Assembly: GCA_001051155.2 (NCBI GenBank)
Contig: JYIP02000007.1
Location: forward strand, 1,924,342 to 1,988,341
Origin: Chrysoporthe austroafricana
Lineage: Eukaryota; Ascomycota; Sordariomycetes; Diaporthales; Cryphonectriaceae
Direction: 5' to 3'
Length of the DNA stretch: 64,000 nucleotides
Shown here: in pieces, positions 49,058 to 59,981 of the stretch
Layout of the letters: every line of letters begins with the position of its first letter
Position numbering within the stretch: the first letter of the stretch is position 1
Translations under genes and position numbers: made by a program
The notes under the pieces: model-generated
The model's input: only the letters and a program-made list of their open reading frames with translations
What the model was told of the DNA's origin: nothing
Databases searched by the model: none

Positions 49058-50728
49058 ATGAACCAGCTACGGCCACGACCGCTCCTCGCCTCGCAGCCCT
49101 CACCGCGACATAGACGCTCGCTCGACCAAACCTCGCCAAGAAAGCAGACCAATGTCCCTCTGTCTGCAATCCCGAGGTGGCCTGCTCAGACAACTCACAA
49201 TGGCCCAGTAGGGCGACCAGGCAGCCGCAAGACGGCACCAGCCACTCTCGTTGTGCCAATTCCGCGCCGACAGCACCCCAAGTCTTCTTCTCAACACCGA
49301 TCCCGAAGGTTTGATTCCCCCGTGAGACCTCCAAGCTCTATTGTCGAGAATAGGGTTCGTCCCAGGCCAGATCTACCAGATCTCCTGGCCAACTCACCGC
49401 AACGCGTGAGCCCCCGAACAGCCCCACCGCAACCACCACCACCACTACCACCATCTCATGGAGGCCCCGCACAGAGACAGGAACAGGACAACCGGCCCTT
49501 CGACCCGCCATTCTTCAGGCTCACCAAGGCAGAGCTTGTGGCCCTTAGGAGGCGGCTCCACAAGCCTGCCGCGCATAGTTTCCGCGCGTTTACCGTGGCC
49601 CGCGAACTCAGGCGGCTAGGTCGGGGCTGGGATGGCTTTGTCCACGCCCGCGTGGATGCAGAGCAAGCGGGCAGGCTGCTTGAGTTCCAGCGGCAGCTCG
49701 AGGCCGAGCTCGAGGAGACCCGCCGTGTGGGTTTGGAGGGCGGCCAGATTGCGCGAAAGGCAGGGCGGCAGGTGCTTACAGGTGGAAGTCCGTTACCGCC
49801 TGGCGCTGTCAGCATGAAATTTGCAAAGGAGGCGGCTCGAGGTGTTCGCGCAACTCCAGAGGCACAAAGGCCGAGGGCAGACAATGGGGTGTTCTCTAGT
49901 CGGGGTCAGAAACTTGTGAGCAAGGCGGAGCTGGCAGGGAAACTCAGCAGGAGAGTGGCCAGACAGCCTACGAGGGATGCGGTTATGGTGGATCGCCGAA
50001 GAGAAGAGTCAGGTGGAGAGCTACCCGCACCACTGCCCTCGCACCGCGCCAGAGGCTCCAAGCCTAAGGTGTCCGTGCCCTCCCCCCCGATGAGCCGACG
50101 CCGCCCCAGGCGAGTACAAGACAAGCCGGACTATCGGATCCGAAAGATGCGTGAGCTGGCCCGCGAGGCCAAACCGACCAGGCCAGCAAGACCTCGCTCC
50201 CCGTCGCCGCGTGACATCTACGACAAGCTACAGCCGCATTTCGTCCAGTTCATCTGTGAGTGGAAGGGCTGCCAGGCGATGCTGAACAACCTGGACACCC
50301 TCAAGAAGCACCTCCGCAAGGCCCATGCCGACGAGGCGCACGACAGGTTTACGTGCCAGTGGGGCACATGCGGGCAGTCTGAGGACGGCGGGCTCGCGCG
50401 CGATAACGTATTTGGGACGGCCGAGGAGCTTGCCTGCCATGTGGATGCTCGCCACGTGGTCTCGCTGGCCTGGCACATGGGGGATGGCCGCAGGGGCCCG
50501 AGTATGGTAGACAAGAATTCCGCGGACGAATACCCTAAGTACCTCTTCCGGAACCATGATCGGAACCAGGACCAGGTGACTCCGTCTATCAGCAACCAGA
50601 AGAGGGAGACGCTTGCGGAGTGGCGTGCGAGGAAGGAGATGCTCAGAGAGATCCTGGCTGGTGTGCTCGCCGGCTCTAAGGATGGCTCAGGGGATTTTGA
50701 CGAGGATTTCGATATGCGGTCGCCTTAA
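49058..50728 (+). CDS. C2H2 zinc-finger protein
   Basis: Protein of 556 aa. Residues 1-150 are Arg/Pro-rich and disordered. Residues 155-230 hold a predicted helical segment (FDPPFFRLTKAELVALRRRL). The middle is basic and low-complexity. Two C2H2-like fingers follow: C400-C405-H418-H423 in CEWKGC...HLRKAH, and C433-C438-H461-H466 in CQWGTC...CHVDARH, the second with a long insertion. The acidic tail ends DFDEDFDMRSP. Paired fingers of the CxWxxC type occur in fungal DNA-binding regulators, so a nuclear role is likely; targets are unknown. The frame is uninterrupted for 1671 bases, so no intron is needed. Confidence 0.8.
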   Translation: MNQLRPRPLLASQPSPRHRRSLDQTSPRKQTNVPLSAIPRWPAQTTHNGPVGRPGSRKTAPATLVVPIPRRQHPKSSSQHRSRRFDSPVRPPSSIVENRVRPRPDLPDLLANSPQRVSPRTAPPQPPPPLPPSHGGPAQRQEQDNRPFDPPFFRLTKAELVALRRRLHKPAAHSFRAFTVARELRRLGRGWDGFVHARVDAEQAGRLLEFQRQLEAELEETRRVGLEGGQIARKAGRQVLTGGSPLPPGAVSMKFAKEAARGVRATPEAQRPRADNGVFSSRGQKLVSKAELAGKLSRRVARQPTRDAVMVDRRREESGGELPAPLPSHRARGSKPKVSVPSPPMSRRRPRRVQDKPDYRIRKMRELAREAKPTRPARPRSPSPRDIYDKLQPHFVQFICEWKGCQAMLNNLDTLKKHLRKAHADEAHDRFTCQWGTCGQSEDGGLARDNVFGTAEELACHVDARHVVSLAWHMGDGRRGPSMVDKNSADEYPKYLFRNHDRNQDQVTPSISNQKRETLAEWRARKEMLREILAGVLAGSKDGSGDFDEDFDMRSP

Positions 50729-52425
50729 CTGACGGAGGAACCTTGCACGAATTCTTGTGTTTGTGGCGTTTGGAGACAGCTCTGTAAGGCCTTCCTGTTC
50801 GACGACGCAGGCCAGGGGCGGTTTGAATTGTTGCTTGTATGTACATACATCTGCCTCGGGCGGATGGGTGGTCTAAGTATAGAGCAAGGGGCGTGAGGCT
50901 TGGCATGCTTACGAACTCATTTGAGATACCCGAATAAAGAAATGTTCCTGCTACTGACTATGCATGCAATTGTTTACAAATGAATCGCACCCGATCCTTG
51001 TCTCCAGCCGTACCAGCAGCCTGAGCTGCATCTGAGACCCACAATACGAACCATCGAGACTACAGGTCCGAAGTCGTTCCTGCATTTGGGCAGGAACAAG
51101 CTGCAGGGTGAACCGTATGAGGCACAAGTCGGGCTGCGAAATGCACTTTTAGCGAGTTATAGAGCCCACACACGCACATATACCTTTACATGATTGCTGG
51201 CCTTGTTGTTAAACGCCCTCCCATCGATCCCTTTACAGCAACTCGCAGAAGTGCGGCTGGGCCCCGGCGGGCGCGTTCATACCCAAAGAATTCTGGGGCC
51301 CAACGCTGCACACTTAGATGCATGGGACTATTGGCGTTGCCTCGTCCCGATCCGAAACCAACCACATAAGGCGATGAACACTTTGTGGCAAGGCAGCCAT
51401 GCAGGATGACGTTTTTGGACGACCGCGATGAGGGTTCAGCTGTAGGTTGGGATTGACGCCGCATAACTTTTCGTCCGAGTCCCGGGGGTGAAGGAGGGGG
51501 GAGGCATGAAAAGGTTGGGTCTACTAGGCTATATCATGTCGACACAGTGCAACTTAGGTAGTGACATCTTCTTTTGTCCAAGGTTTGTATTGTACATAGA
51601 AGACGGTTGCATTGAGTTGGATGCCTACGTGCTGGGTTGGCACCAGTGGTGATGGTCTTTTCATGCAAGCTAACGACATAGTCAACTTAAAAGGGCTCGT
51701 AGGCATTACATACACTTTGTGGAGAGAACAGCAGTAAGGTGAGACGGTGCTATTGGCCTGCTCTTGACAAATACTTATGCAACAGATATTTATGCACGTA
51801 GAGATTACCCCTGGTATAGCAGTAAGTCATGACATTGACCTACTTCATCTTGTATTCCTCGTCTATAATGCCTTGCACAAGAGGCCAAAGCAACACTGCG
51901 GCTCGCATATCACGCTGGCTGGATTCTCTGCTGTAACCTGTTGTCCGAGTCCGGGCGAAGAGAGGTAAGGCATGGCAGAGGTATTAATTGGTGTGGGCGA
52001 TTGACTTAAGGCTGTCCGACAGCATAATGAATCCCAACGTAGATGCAATGTATGATGGAGAGCCTCTCCCCGTACGTGCCCTCGCCAAATTCCCGCCGCT
52101 CCCAAAATTCTAGTCTGACTGAAGAGTTCCCCGTCGCAGGATGTCTTCTAGTGCATGCGAGATGTTAGGCGTACAAAACCGCAGTCGCCCTTGGGTGTAG
52201 GCGCAGAGCTGACGCCAGTCACCAATCCCCACCGCGTGAGGCCCTATCCGCACTTCCGTATACTGGTGGACCGCGGAAGACGTCGGCTCCTTATCTCCTA
52301 CGCGGCTGGGTGTTCAACTTAGGCGTTGCGTTCAAGACAACGGGATCAAGAGGAGGATACGGTAATTACCTTAAGACGCATTCTCGCCCCCCCCCCTTTC
52401 CAACAAACACCGGACCCACGCGCGG
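50729..52425. other. Intergenic region, no supported gene
   Basis: About 1.7 kb with short frames on both strands and no motif. It lies between the 3' ends of the zinc-finger gene and the small membrane-protein gene. Confidence 0.5.
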
Positions 52426-52764
52426 CTAGTCCTCCAGCAGCTGCACGTGCGCCCTCATCATCGCGGCGCGGATCCTCGACAGGCTCGTCCCCAGGTCCGT
52501 GGACCCACTCAGTAGCAGCGACCCGCCCTCCTCCCCGATTCTGTCCCGTTCCTCCTCCTCCTCGCCGCCGCCGAGCGCGTGGGCCCCGACGTATGGCTCG
52601 CCGTCGTCGTAGGCATCGAGCGCGTAAGCATTCGCGCCGTAGTCGAGCTCGTCGTCGGGGTCGGGGAAGGGGAGGACGCGGCGGTGGCTGGTGATGGCGC
52701 AGAGCAGGGCGAGCGCAAGGAGGATGAAGAACATCCACGCCCCGGGCTGGCGGTGGTTTGACAT
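52426..52764 (-). CDS. Small single-pass membrane protein, hypothetical
   Basis: Protein of 112 aa starting MSNHRQPGAWMFFILLALAL. The first 30 residues hold one strong hydrophobic segment after a short polar N-terminus, i.e. a signal anchor. The rest is acidic (DPDDELDYGAN, GGGEEEEERDR), followed by a helical C-terminus TSLSRIRAAMMRAHVQLLED. An in-frame upstream ATG at 53025 would add a Pro/Arg-rich stretch without sense, so the inner start is preferred. I do not recognise the family, though small proteins of this layout are common in Pezizomycotina. Confidence 0.55.
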   Translation of the reverse strand: MSNHRQPGAWMFFILLALALLCAITSHRRVLPFPDPDDELDYGANAYALDAYDDGEPYVGAHALGGGEEEEERDRIGEEGGSLLLSGSTDLGTSLSRIRAAMMRAHVQLLED

Positions 52765-54992
52765 TTTTTTGTTCTTGTTCTTGTTGTTTCTGGCAGTGGT
52801 GAGCAGGCGTCGGAGCGAGGGGAGTCTATGCCCATGCGGGTTCGGGACTCGGAGCGAGCCTGCCTGTGCTGGTGTGAAGCTGGACGTCGGGGATTTTGTA
52901 CGCGAGAGGGTGAGGCCCGGGCAAGGGATGCGGATGGCACATTCCCAAGACGCCCGGGTGACAGCTGGGGAGCCTCCCTTGTCTGTGCGCCCCCCCCCCA
53001 GCTTCCCCCAAGACTCTCCTTGCAATTTTAAACTCGATCAGGACGTCGACTGGTTTTCAAGGGCATCATTCCATCCGCCGTTATCAATGTTACGCTCCAG
53101 CAATCTCCCAGGCTACAAAGGCGCTCCGTCCCGAGATCCACGGGTTCCCCCGGCGGACTACCCCTTAAGATCAAGTGACTGTCAGTAACATACCTCATAT
53201 TCTCGGTTTCCTACATCCGGATTCACAGGGTCCTCTCTCTCTCGTGACCCTGCTGCCCACGTTCAAGGTGGCGTCGCCAGTACTCCCACTGTCTTGGACA
53301 GTCTCGATCCAGAGAAGATCTTCGGCTCCGGGTTCCAGGCCAGTTGACCAACTTGACCTGTATATATGCTGGTGATAGCATACCTACGCGCGACCTGAGG
53401 GGCAACAGCTGATATATTGACCACGGCAGCGGTCTGCCCGGGGACGGTGAGGAGCAGGTTCGCTGAGGAGGGAGGCAAGGGAGGGTGTGCGCTGGACGAC
53501 CCCGGCCGGGGACACAGGTGTGGCAGCCCGCCTGCCAAGTAGACGGAGGATGCATCGGCCAGAGCCCGACGCAAAGGCACGCGCTGGTCCTCCCTCCTCG
53601 ACTTCGCACCGGCGGTCCAGCGCTGCCAGAACAGGCCCGGACAGAGATGATATGATATATGTGGATCGGCGCCGACCGGCCGGCCCGCTCGCTCCGGGGA
53701 CCCCAGCCTCGGGACCCCGCACGGCGGGCGCCAGTGTACGTCGGTACTTGCAATGCTGCTGGCGGCAGGATTACCTCGCAGCCGCGTGTTGCAGGGCAGC
53801 TCAGCCTCTGCTAGAACGCGGGGCCAAGACTACCGACGGCATATGTCGGTGGCTGTTCACCATGAGCGTGCCGCCCAGCCACCGTGCTTACCATAGTGTG
53901 ATGGGGAGAATGGTTTGATTAGCTCCGTGGCTTCCGGCGAGTGACGGGCTGACTGCGCAGCGCCGCCACAAGTCACCAACCACTATTGTTACCTATAGTG
54001 AGTATCCCACGGCCTCTGGCCTAGCACTGCCTAGGCTGCTTAGTGCTGCGCAGGCCTGGCGCGCCGGGTCAAGTGGCCGCCTCGTGACGTCAGCACTATC
54101 AGGGTCCAGCCAGGGCCCAACCAGGTGCTTCTAGTGCCGCTGCAGCTTTACCGGTCACTGGCAGTGCCAGTGCGCGTCAGTGTTGCTGCTCTGCAGCTGC
54201 TCGGCTGCTGCTCCAGGCCTAGGGCCACAGCGCTAGCCCCGGGGCGGCCTAGCGGCACGGCTCTTGGCGGCCGCGGGCCAAGGTCCCCCGCTGTCGTCAT
54301 CCAGCAGGCCGCAGCAGTTATCTGGACACCCTCGCTCTCCTGATCTCTGCCCTCCGATCTCTCCATCCGGTGCACAGGCTTCGAACCAGGGTCAAAAAGT
54401 TGGAATCGTCCCTCAGGTCTCCCTGCTGGGAACCGTGTTCACACACGCACACCAACCCCCCGCGCTGCACAGGTGACAGCCTATGTAAAAAGCCGTCTGC
54501 ATCCCTACCTGCGTCAAACCTGGTTCACCCAACCACGCTTGCACCGATCACGCTCCAGATCGTACAACAACAGCTGTGACATCTCAGCATAATCCCACAG
54601 CGACCTAGCGATCTGCCCTGTCCTGCGATCCGAGCCTCTAGTCAATCCGCCTTCGATCACCGCAAGTCCTCCGAGTCCGAATAAACCTCGCGACCCCTTC
54701 CGTCTAGCCCCACGGCGACGAGACACCCTCAGGCCCGGACTTCCGAGCGGTGAGACATCCCGCAGATCCTTGACTTAAAACGTCAGGCCATCAGAGACAT
54801 TATTTTTTTTTTCTCTTTTCTTTCTGGCGACCTATGGAAGGTATGCGACCCCTCCTGCTCGGGATCTTCGGCGGCTTTCTCAAAACCGCCGCCACCGCTA
54901 TCCCTCCGTGCTGACCACATCCAGCACCCCGACGAATCCTGACCTCAGCTGCGCATCTCTAGAGATAAACACCTGGACTTCGAGACATCACC
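52765..54992. other. Intergenic region, no supported gene
   Basis: About 2.2 kb upstream of the SUR7/PalI gene, GC-rich from 53400 on. Many frames overlap on both strands. A pyrimidine-rich T tract (54802-54820) and CT-rich stretches precede the SUR7/PalI start. Confidence 0.5.
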
Positions 54993-55943
54993 ATGGCAGG
55001 ACGTAGGTGGCCCTCTAACCCCCGCTACACTTCTTCCGCGGTGACCGCGAAGTGCTCACACAATGCGAAGACCCGTCACTAGGTTTTGTGGCCCTCATCT
55101 TCCTCGCCGGATCGATCACCATGATCTTCTTTGTTATCCTCTCCGGCGTGAAGCACACAACCCCGCTGGATAAGACATACTTCCTCCAGGCCGACACCTC
55201 GGGCATCACAGGCGCCAAGAGCATTTCACAGTGGACATACTTCCACATCTGCGGCGAGGGCAACGAGGACTGCACCAGGGCTTCCCCCGCGATGCCCTTC
55301 GGTCACGCATGGGACGGCGGCGCGTCTGACGTGCCGAGCGGGCTGGCTGGGTGAGTGCGGGCTCGGGCCCCGAGGACGACCTCTTGAGGCATGGGCTTTT
55401 TTCTCTGACGCGGAGCGCAGGAGCTATGGCGGCAACACGACCTCGGAGTACTACTTCTATATGTGGCGATTCGGCTGGGTCTTCTACCTCATATCGCTCT
55501 TCTTCGCGGTCTGCGCCTTCTTCACCGGCTTCCTCGCCTGCTGTGGCCGTCTCGGCTCGGCCGTCTCCGGCCTGGTGTCCCTGACCGCTCTGTTCTTCTA
55601 CACTGTCGCCGTGTCTTTGATGACGTATGTACTCCGCCGCCCCGGGGGTGGCCTCCTCCTCTCTCTCCTTCGCAGCAGGTGTTGACGCCCGGGATTCAGT
55701 GCGACCTTCGTCAAGGCGCGGGATGCCTTCCGTGCCGACAACAGGAGCGCCCAGATCGGGCGGTGGGCCTTCGGGTTCAGCTGGGGTGCGTGGGCCGCCC
55801 TCCTCATCGCGACGGTGCTGTTCTTCCTGGGCACCCGCAGTTCGGACCGGGTCTCGAACCGACGCTGGCGCCGCGGACGCAGCACCAGGAGCCAGCGGTC
55901 CTACGATCTCGGCTCGCGGCGTGTTAAGGACGACTACGCGTAA
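54993..55943 (+). CDS. SUR7/PalI family four-TM membrane protein, four exons
   Basis: Plasma-membrane protein of 241 aa, joined as 54993-55002, 55083-55350, 55421-55624, 55700-55943. Known relatives sit in eisosomes (SUR7) or in the ambient-pH sensing complex (PalI/Rim9). Four membrane segments are visible: FVALIFLAGSITMIFFVIL, WVFYLISLFFAVCAFFTGF, LVSLTALFFYTVAVSLM, and WGAWAALLIATVLFFLG. The extracellular loop after TM1 carries TYFLQADTSGI, a form of the family's loop, and WTYFHICGEG with one Cys, plus a later EDC. The C-terminal tail is Arg/Ser-rich (RRWRRGRSTRSQRSYD). Introns of 80, 70 and 75 bp (GTAGGT, GTGAGT, GTATGT donors) all preserve frame. The first exon is only 10 nt (ATG GCA GGA C), giving MAGRFVALIF. 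SUR7 fits better than PalI because there is no long cytoplasmic tail. Confidence 0.85.
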
Positions 55944-57237
55944 AATGGTGGTGTGGATCACGAAGCGAGTTGGATGGTCATCTGAGACAGTGGGCTGGTT
56001 GCGACTGAAGGATAAATGGCGACAGCAGGCTAGGAGACGCGTCGGTGACGGTGCCCGCGCGGTTGGGAAAACGGCGATGCCTAGAAATCTGCATTTTCTC
56101 AGTGGTTGTCATGCAGGCCTAACCTAATTACTCCTTGTAGATACTCACTTACAATCCTTAATGTTGTATTCGTGGAACTGGCCTCGTCCCCCAGATGCCG
56201 TGCATGGGGGAGGACGGACTGCAGGGTGGGCAGTACAACGAGGCTTACTGATCGTGGGTGCTACTGGCTTACTATGTCCCACAGGCTCAACTAATCCTTC
56301 TGCACACGTCGTCCCTAAATTCCTAACTCCGTCAGGGCGGGCAAATCAAGGGCGTGTTTTCTTCATCGAGTAATACCACCGTGCAAGGTATTCCCATTCT
56401 GGGTGGGGACATCTGCCGGCTGTCATGGTGAAGGATCTCCATCCCTGGACTCGGGTGCATTGACAGCTAGGCTTTTCCCTCCAGAACCCGAGGTGAATGG
56501 CACCCTCCTACGGAACGGTGGAGGTGCGCCCGCTGGCATCGCCCGATGCGGAAGAGGGCCTTCGAGGTCAGACTACAGCTGACCTGGGCGCATGGCTCTG
56601 CTCCGCGATAGGAATACACACATAGTCCAGGGAGACCCGCCGCGCTCGCAGCGTACCCAGCCCGGCCCGTCTAATTATAGGGAACCCGAGAGCTTGCACG
56701 TCCGTACATGTTAAGGGTCCTCCCGTCTTATATCCTCCGAAAGAGCGGCTGGAACGGAAATGTGGCGGGGAGTTGCTAACTCCTGAGTCGCCGGCGGTCT
56801 GTGCCAAGTGGTGACCTCTCATATTAGCTGAGACGGCCTGGTCCGCGGAGGCTGTCCTCGCCTGTGGACATGTGATCCTCCACGAAAGTCAGCTCACCAT
56901 CAAGATCCCTTCTGGTGGATTTCCGGCCTTTATTCTCCGGATCCCTCGCCAAGCCGTGCCACCCGTGGAACGGAATAGAGGGCGCGCTGAATCCATCCCA
57001 GCGCCGTGCATGAGGCGCTCCTCCATCCTGGACCCAGAAGCGACTGTCGCTTATGCACCGCTCCTGTGCTCGGCCGGTTGGCCAACGGCCTGTTGGCCGT
57101 CTCCCCATCGGCCTGTTGGCCGTCTCCCCATCGGCCCGTCTTAAATGCCAAGGCCCTCGCCCGAGGTGCGCACCTCGCGTGCCCCAGAGCTGACCACTCT
57201 CCTATGCCCCCCCCCCAACGGCCCAAAACGTGGCATC
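55944..57237. other. Intergenic region upstream of the P450
   Basis: About 1.3 kb. No gene supported. Its last 180 bases include a tandem repeat (57086-57131) and a C run just before the P450 start. Confidence 0.5.
57086..57131. repeat. 23-bp tandem repeat upstream of the P450
   Basis: Two perfect consecutive copies of a 23-bp unit beginning CGGCCTGTTGGCC and ending CTCCCCAT, flanked by degenerate partial copies on both sides (CGGCCGGTTGGCC at 57071, CGGCCCGTC at 57132). Each unit contains two GGCC sites and a TTGGCC core. It ends about 107 bp before the P450 start codon, where it could act as a promoter element. Confidence 0.85.
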
Positions 57238-59118
57238 ATGATGGACACTGTCCTCTCGTCGCCCAAGACCGGCGGCCCTGTGTTTTCCTTCCTCCTCCTC
57301 CTCCTTCTCGGCTCCATACTGGTCGCGCTGTATGGCCTCTACCGCGCCGCGCTCCCGAGGCCCATCGAGGGCATCCCGTACAACCAAGATGCGGCGAACA
57401 GGCTGCTCGGCGATCTGCCCGAGATGATGGCCTATATCCTGCGCACGAAGCGCGTCTTCGTGAGTGAAACCGAGCCGACCATCTGGACCTGGGGGTTCGC
57501 CCTGCCCGTCGCGGCAGCCGGCAGGACTCCAGCTCGCGCTGACGCCCCGTGATAGTGCTGGCTCACCTCCCTCACCCGGCGCCACGGGAGCCCCATCGTC
57601 CAGGTCTTCGTCAAGCCTCTGTCGGCCCCCTGGATCGTCCTCACGGACCCGCTCGAGGTCCAGGACATCCTGCTCCGGCGCACGAGGGAGTTCGACCGCA
57701 GCAGCTTCGTCGGCGACCTGATCGAGGGCATCCTGCCCGAGCAGCAGCTCCACTTCCTCTCGACCGACGACCGCTTCAAGCGCAACCGCGCCCTCGTCAA
57801 CCAGCTCATGGCGCCCACCTTCATCAGCACCGTGAGCGCCCCCGAGGTTTACCGCGCCGCCGGATCCATGATCGAGCTCTGGGAGCTCAAGTGCGACCTC
57901 GCCGGCGGCCGCCCCTTCGCTGCCCACGCCGACATCACGTCCCTCGGGCTGGACTCCATCTTCGCGAGCTCCTTCGGCCTCGACGAAACCGAGAGCAACA
58001 TGTTCCGGCGGCTCGGCGTGCTGCAGCAGTGGCGGGACTCCGAGTACCCCGCCGAGAAGGCCAGGGGCACCGCCGACACCCCGATGCCCTTCCCCAAGGA
58101 GGCCCCCGTCCCGACCATCTTCTCCGCGATCCTAACCCTCGCCGACTCCGTCACCAACTTCCAGCTCTCGCCCGCGCCGCGCCTCACCTCCTGGGTGCTC
58201 CGCCAGCTGCCCTACATGCGGCGCGCCATGGCCGTCAAGGACCGCTACATCGCGGACCGCACGGCCGAGTTCGTTGCGCTGATCGAGTCGGGCGACGCGC
58301 AGCCCCGTAGCGCCCTGCACAGCGTGCTCCTGCGCGAGCATGACCTCGCCGCCAAGGAGGGCCGCGCGCCCGACTACCACAGCCGCGCCATCGCCGACGA
58401 GTTCTTCGGCTTCATGACGGCCGGCTACGACACGAGCGCCACCACCGTGTCGTGGGGCGTCAAGCTGCTCGCCGACCACCCGGCCGCGCAGGCCCGGCTC
58501 CGAGACGAGCTGCGGCGCGCGCTGCCCGAGGCGGCGGCGGCGGGGCGCGCCCCGGCCTACGCGGAGCTCGACGCCGCCCTCCGCCGGCTGCCGTACCTGG
58601 ACGCGGCGGTCGAGGAGGTCCAGCGCCACGCCAACACCATCACCTTCATCGTGCGGCAGGCGCAGACCGACACGACGGTGCTAGGGCGCCGCGTGCCCCG
58701 GGGCACCGAGGTGTTCATGCCGGCCAACGGCCCCGGGTACCGCGAGCCGGCGCTGCCGGTGCGCGAGCACGAGCGCAGCCCCGGGGCGCGGCGGGCCGGC
58801 GGCAAGGCGCTGACGGGCCTGTGGGACGACGCGGACGCCGCGGCCTTCCGGCCGGAGCGGTGGCTGCGGCGCGACCCCACGACGGGCGCCGAGGCCTACG
58901 ACCCCGCCGCCGGCCCGCAGCTGGCGTTCGGCCTGGGCCCGCGGAGCTGCTTCGGCAAGCGGCTGGCCGTGCAGGCGCTTAAGATCCAGTTCGCGCTCAT
59001 CGTCTGGCACTTCGAGCTGCTCCCATGCCCGCCCGCCCTGTCCGGGTACGAGGGGGTGCAGAGGTTTGCGCTCGAGCCGCATCAGTGCTACGTGCGCCTG
59101 GCGAGGGTGTCGTCTTGA
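57238..59118 (+). CDS. Cytochrome P450 monooxygenase, two exons
   Basis: Microsomal P450 of 594 aa, joined as 57238-57459 and 57556-59118. The N-terminus has a membrane anchor (FSFLLLLLLGSILVALYGLY) followed by a Pro-containing hinge (LPRPIEGIPYN). Key motifs: I-helix AGYDTS near 363-368, ExxR at Glu428-Arg431 (EVQR), FRPERWLR, and the heme loop FGLGPRSCFGKRL with Cys539 as iron ligand. All are canonical, so the enzyme should be active. The 96-bp intron (GTGAGT...CTGAC...GATAG) is in phase 0 and removes a stop. Third positions are nearly all G or C, more extreme than in neighbouring genes. The substrate is unknown, and no PKS, NRPS or terpene synthase is nearby. The second in-frame Met (57241) could also be the start. 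Confidence 0.92.
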
Positions 59119-59341
59119 GTATTGTTGTGGCCCCACCAGAGAGACTATTGGATGACTGCATACGACGAGCGTTCTTGTTTCTCGTAGTTTAGCACTCATT
59201 AAGGAAAGAAGGAGGGAAAAACAAAAAGAGGGAAAAAAAAAAGGCTGACTGACCGACTTTGATATTTATTACTGCCAGTCTCGGTCTCAGATGTGAATGC
59301 TGCGTGACTGCCGGTTGCGACTACCATGCTGCACAATGTAA
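59119..59341. other. 3' flank of the P450
   Basis: Contains an A-rich tract near 59205-59245. No gene. Confidence 0.5.
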
Positions 59342-59737
59342 TTAATGATAACTACAATTCCCCGGAGAGGCTCTCTTGCGCCAGTTCAGGCCCTGCATCT
59401 GCGCAATTTTGCCTTTCAACACCTGGCCAGCTCTAGCCAATGCGCTGTCCTCATTTGAGTAGATCTCTTCGCTCAGGCGGCTAACTCGGCCCCAGATCGT
59501 CACATCGACTTTGCTTCCTGACACCACACCCTGTCTTTCTGTGCCGCTCATTCCCACCCAGGGGTACAAAAAGGGCCCGTAGAAATCTTGGCGACTAGTC
59601 ATTACGTGTGCAGTCTTTGTCTGCATCCTTGAACTTTGTTTCTCTTTCTCCGCCCTTCCGCGACCCCTTACGCCGCCGATGACCTCGCCAAGACGGTCGA
59701 AGTTGCCTCTCTTAGCCGGAGGCGGCGAAGAGCGCTA
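59342..59737 (-). CDS. Hypothetical open frame, likely exon of an unrecognised gene
   Basis: The minus strand is open from just after a TAG at 59740 to a stop at 59342. An ATG occurs at 59626 (94 aa) and another follows (MTSRQDFYGPFLYPWVG). Upstream of the first ATG the frame still reads like protein (KRGNFDRLGEVIGGVRGRGR), and a CACTAG acceptor-like site lies at its border. Composition is normal (VDVTIWGRVSRLSEEIYSN). A further minus frame at 59745-59981 (LGPEWSRSHFSYRDREELLY) may be a preceding exon. No family is recognised. Confidence 0.3.
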
Positions 59738-59981
59738 GTGGAAACTATGTCCTGGTATCGGGATGCTTTGGGGGACATATAGGCAACGGGACCGCCGTTC
59801 TTTGTCCACTGGGGTGGAGAGAAATCGAGAATAGGCCTTCGACATTAGGATCTTTGCCGCCTAGGCAACCGCATGGCCAAGGATTACTAGCAGCTGAATA
59901 GAGTAGCTCTTCGCGATCTCTATAAGAAAAGTGGCTACGGCTCCACTCTGGTCCTAAGCCTAGTGTCAACTTCCGAGTCAC

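Noticed and set aside
54345..54400. GGTTCGAAGCC-like B box on the minus strand.
   Set aside because: Flanks do not form T or acceptor stems.
55206..55961. Minus-strand frame of 251 codons.
   Set aside because: Antisense to the SUR7/PalI gene; Glu/Ala/Arg-rich as expected of a GC-rich shadow.
57549..58982. Long frames overlapping the P450 on both strands.
   Set aside because: Shadows caused by the extreme third-position GC of the P450 gene.
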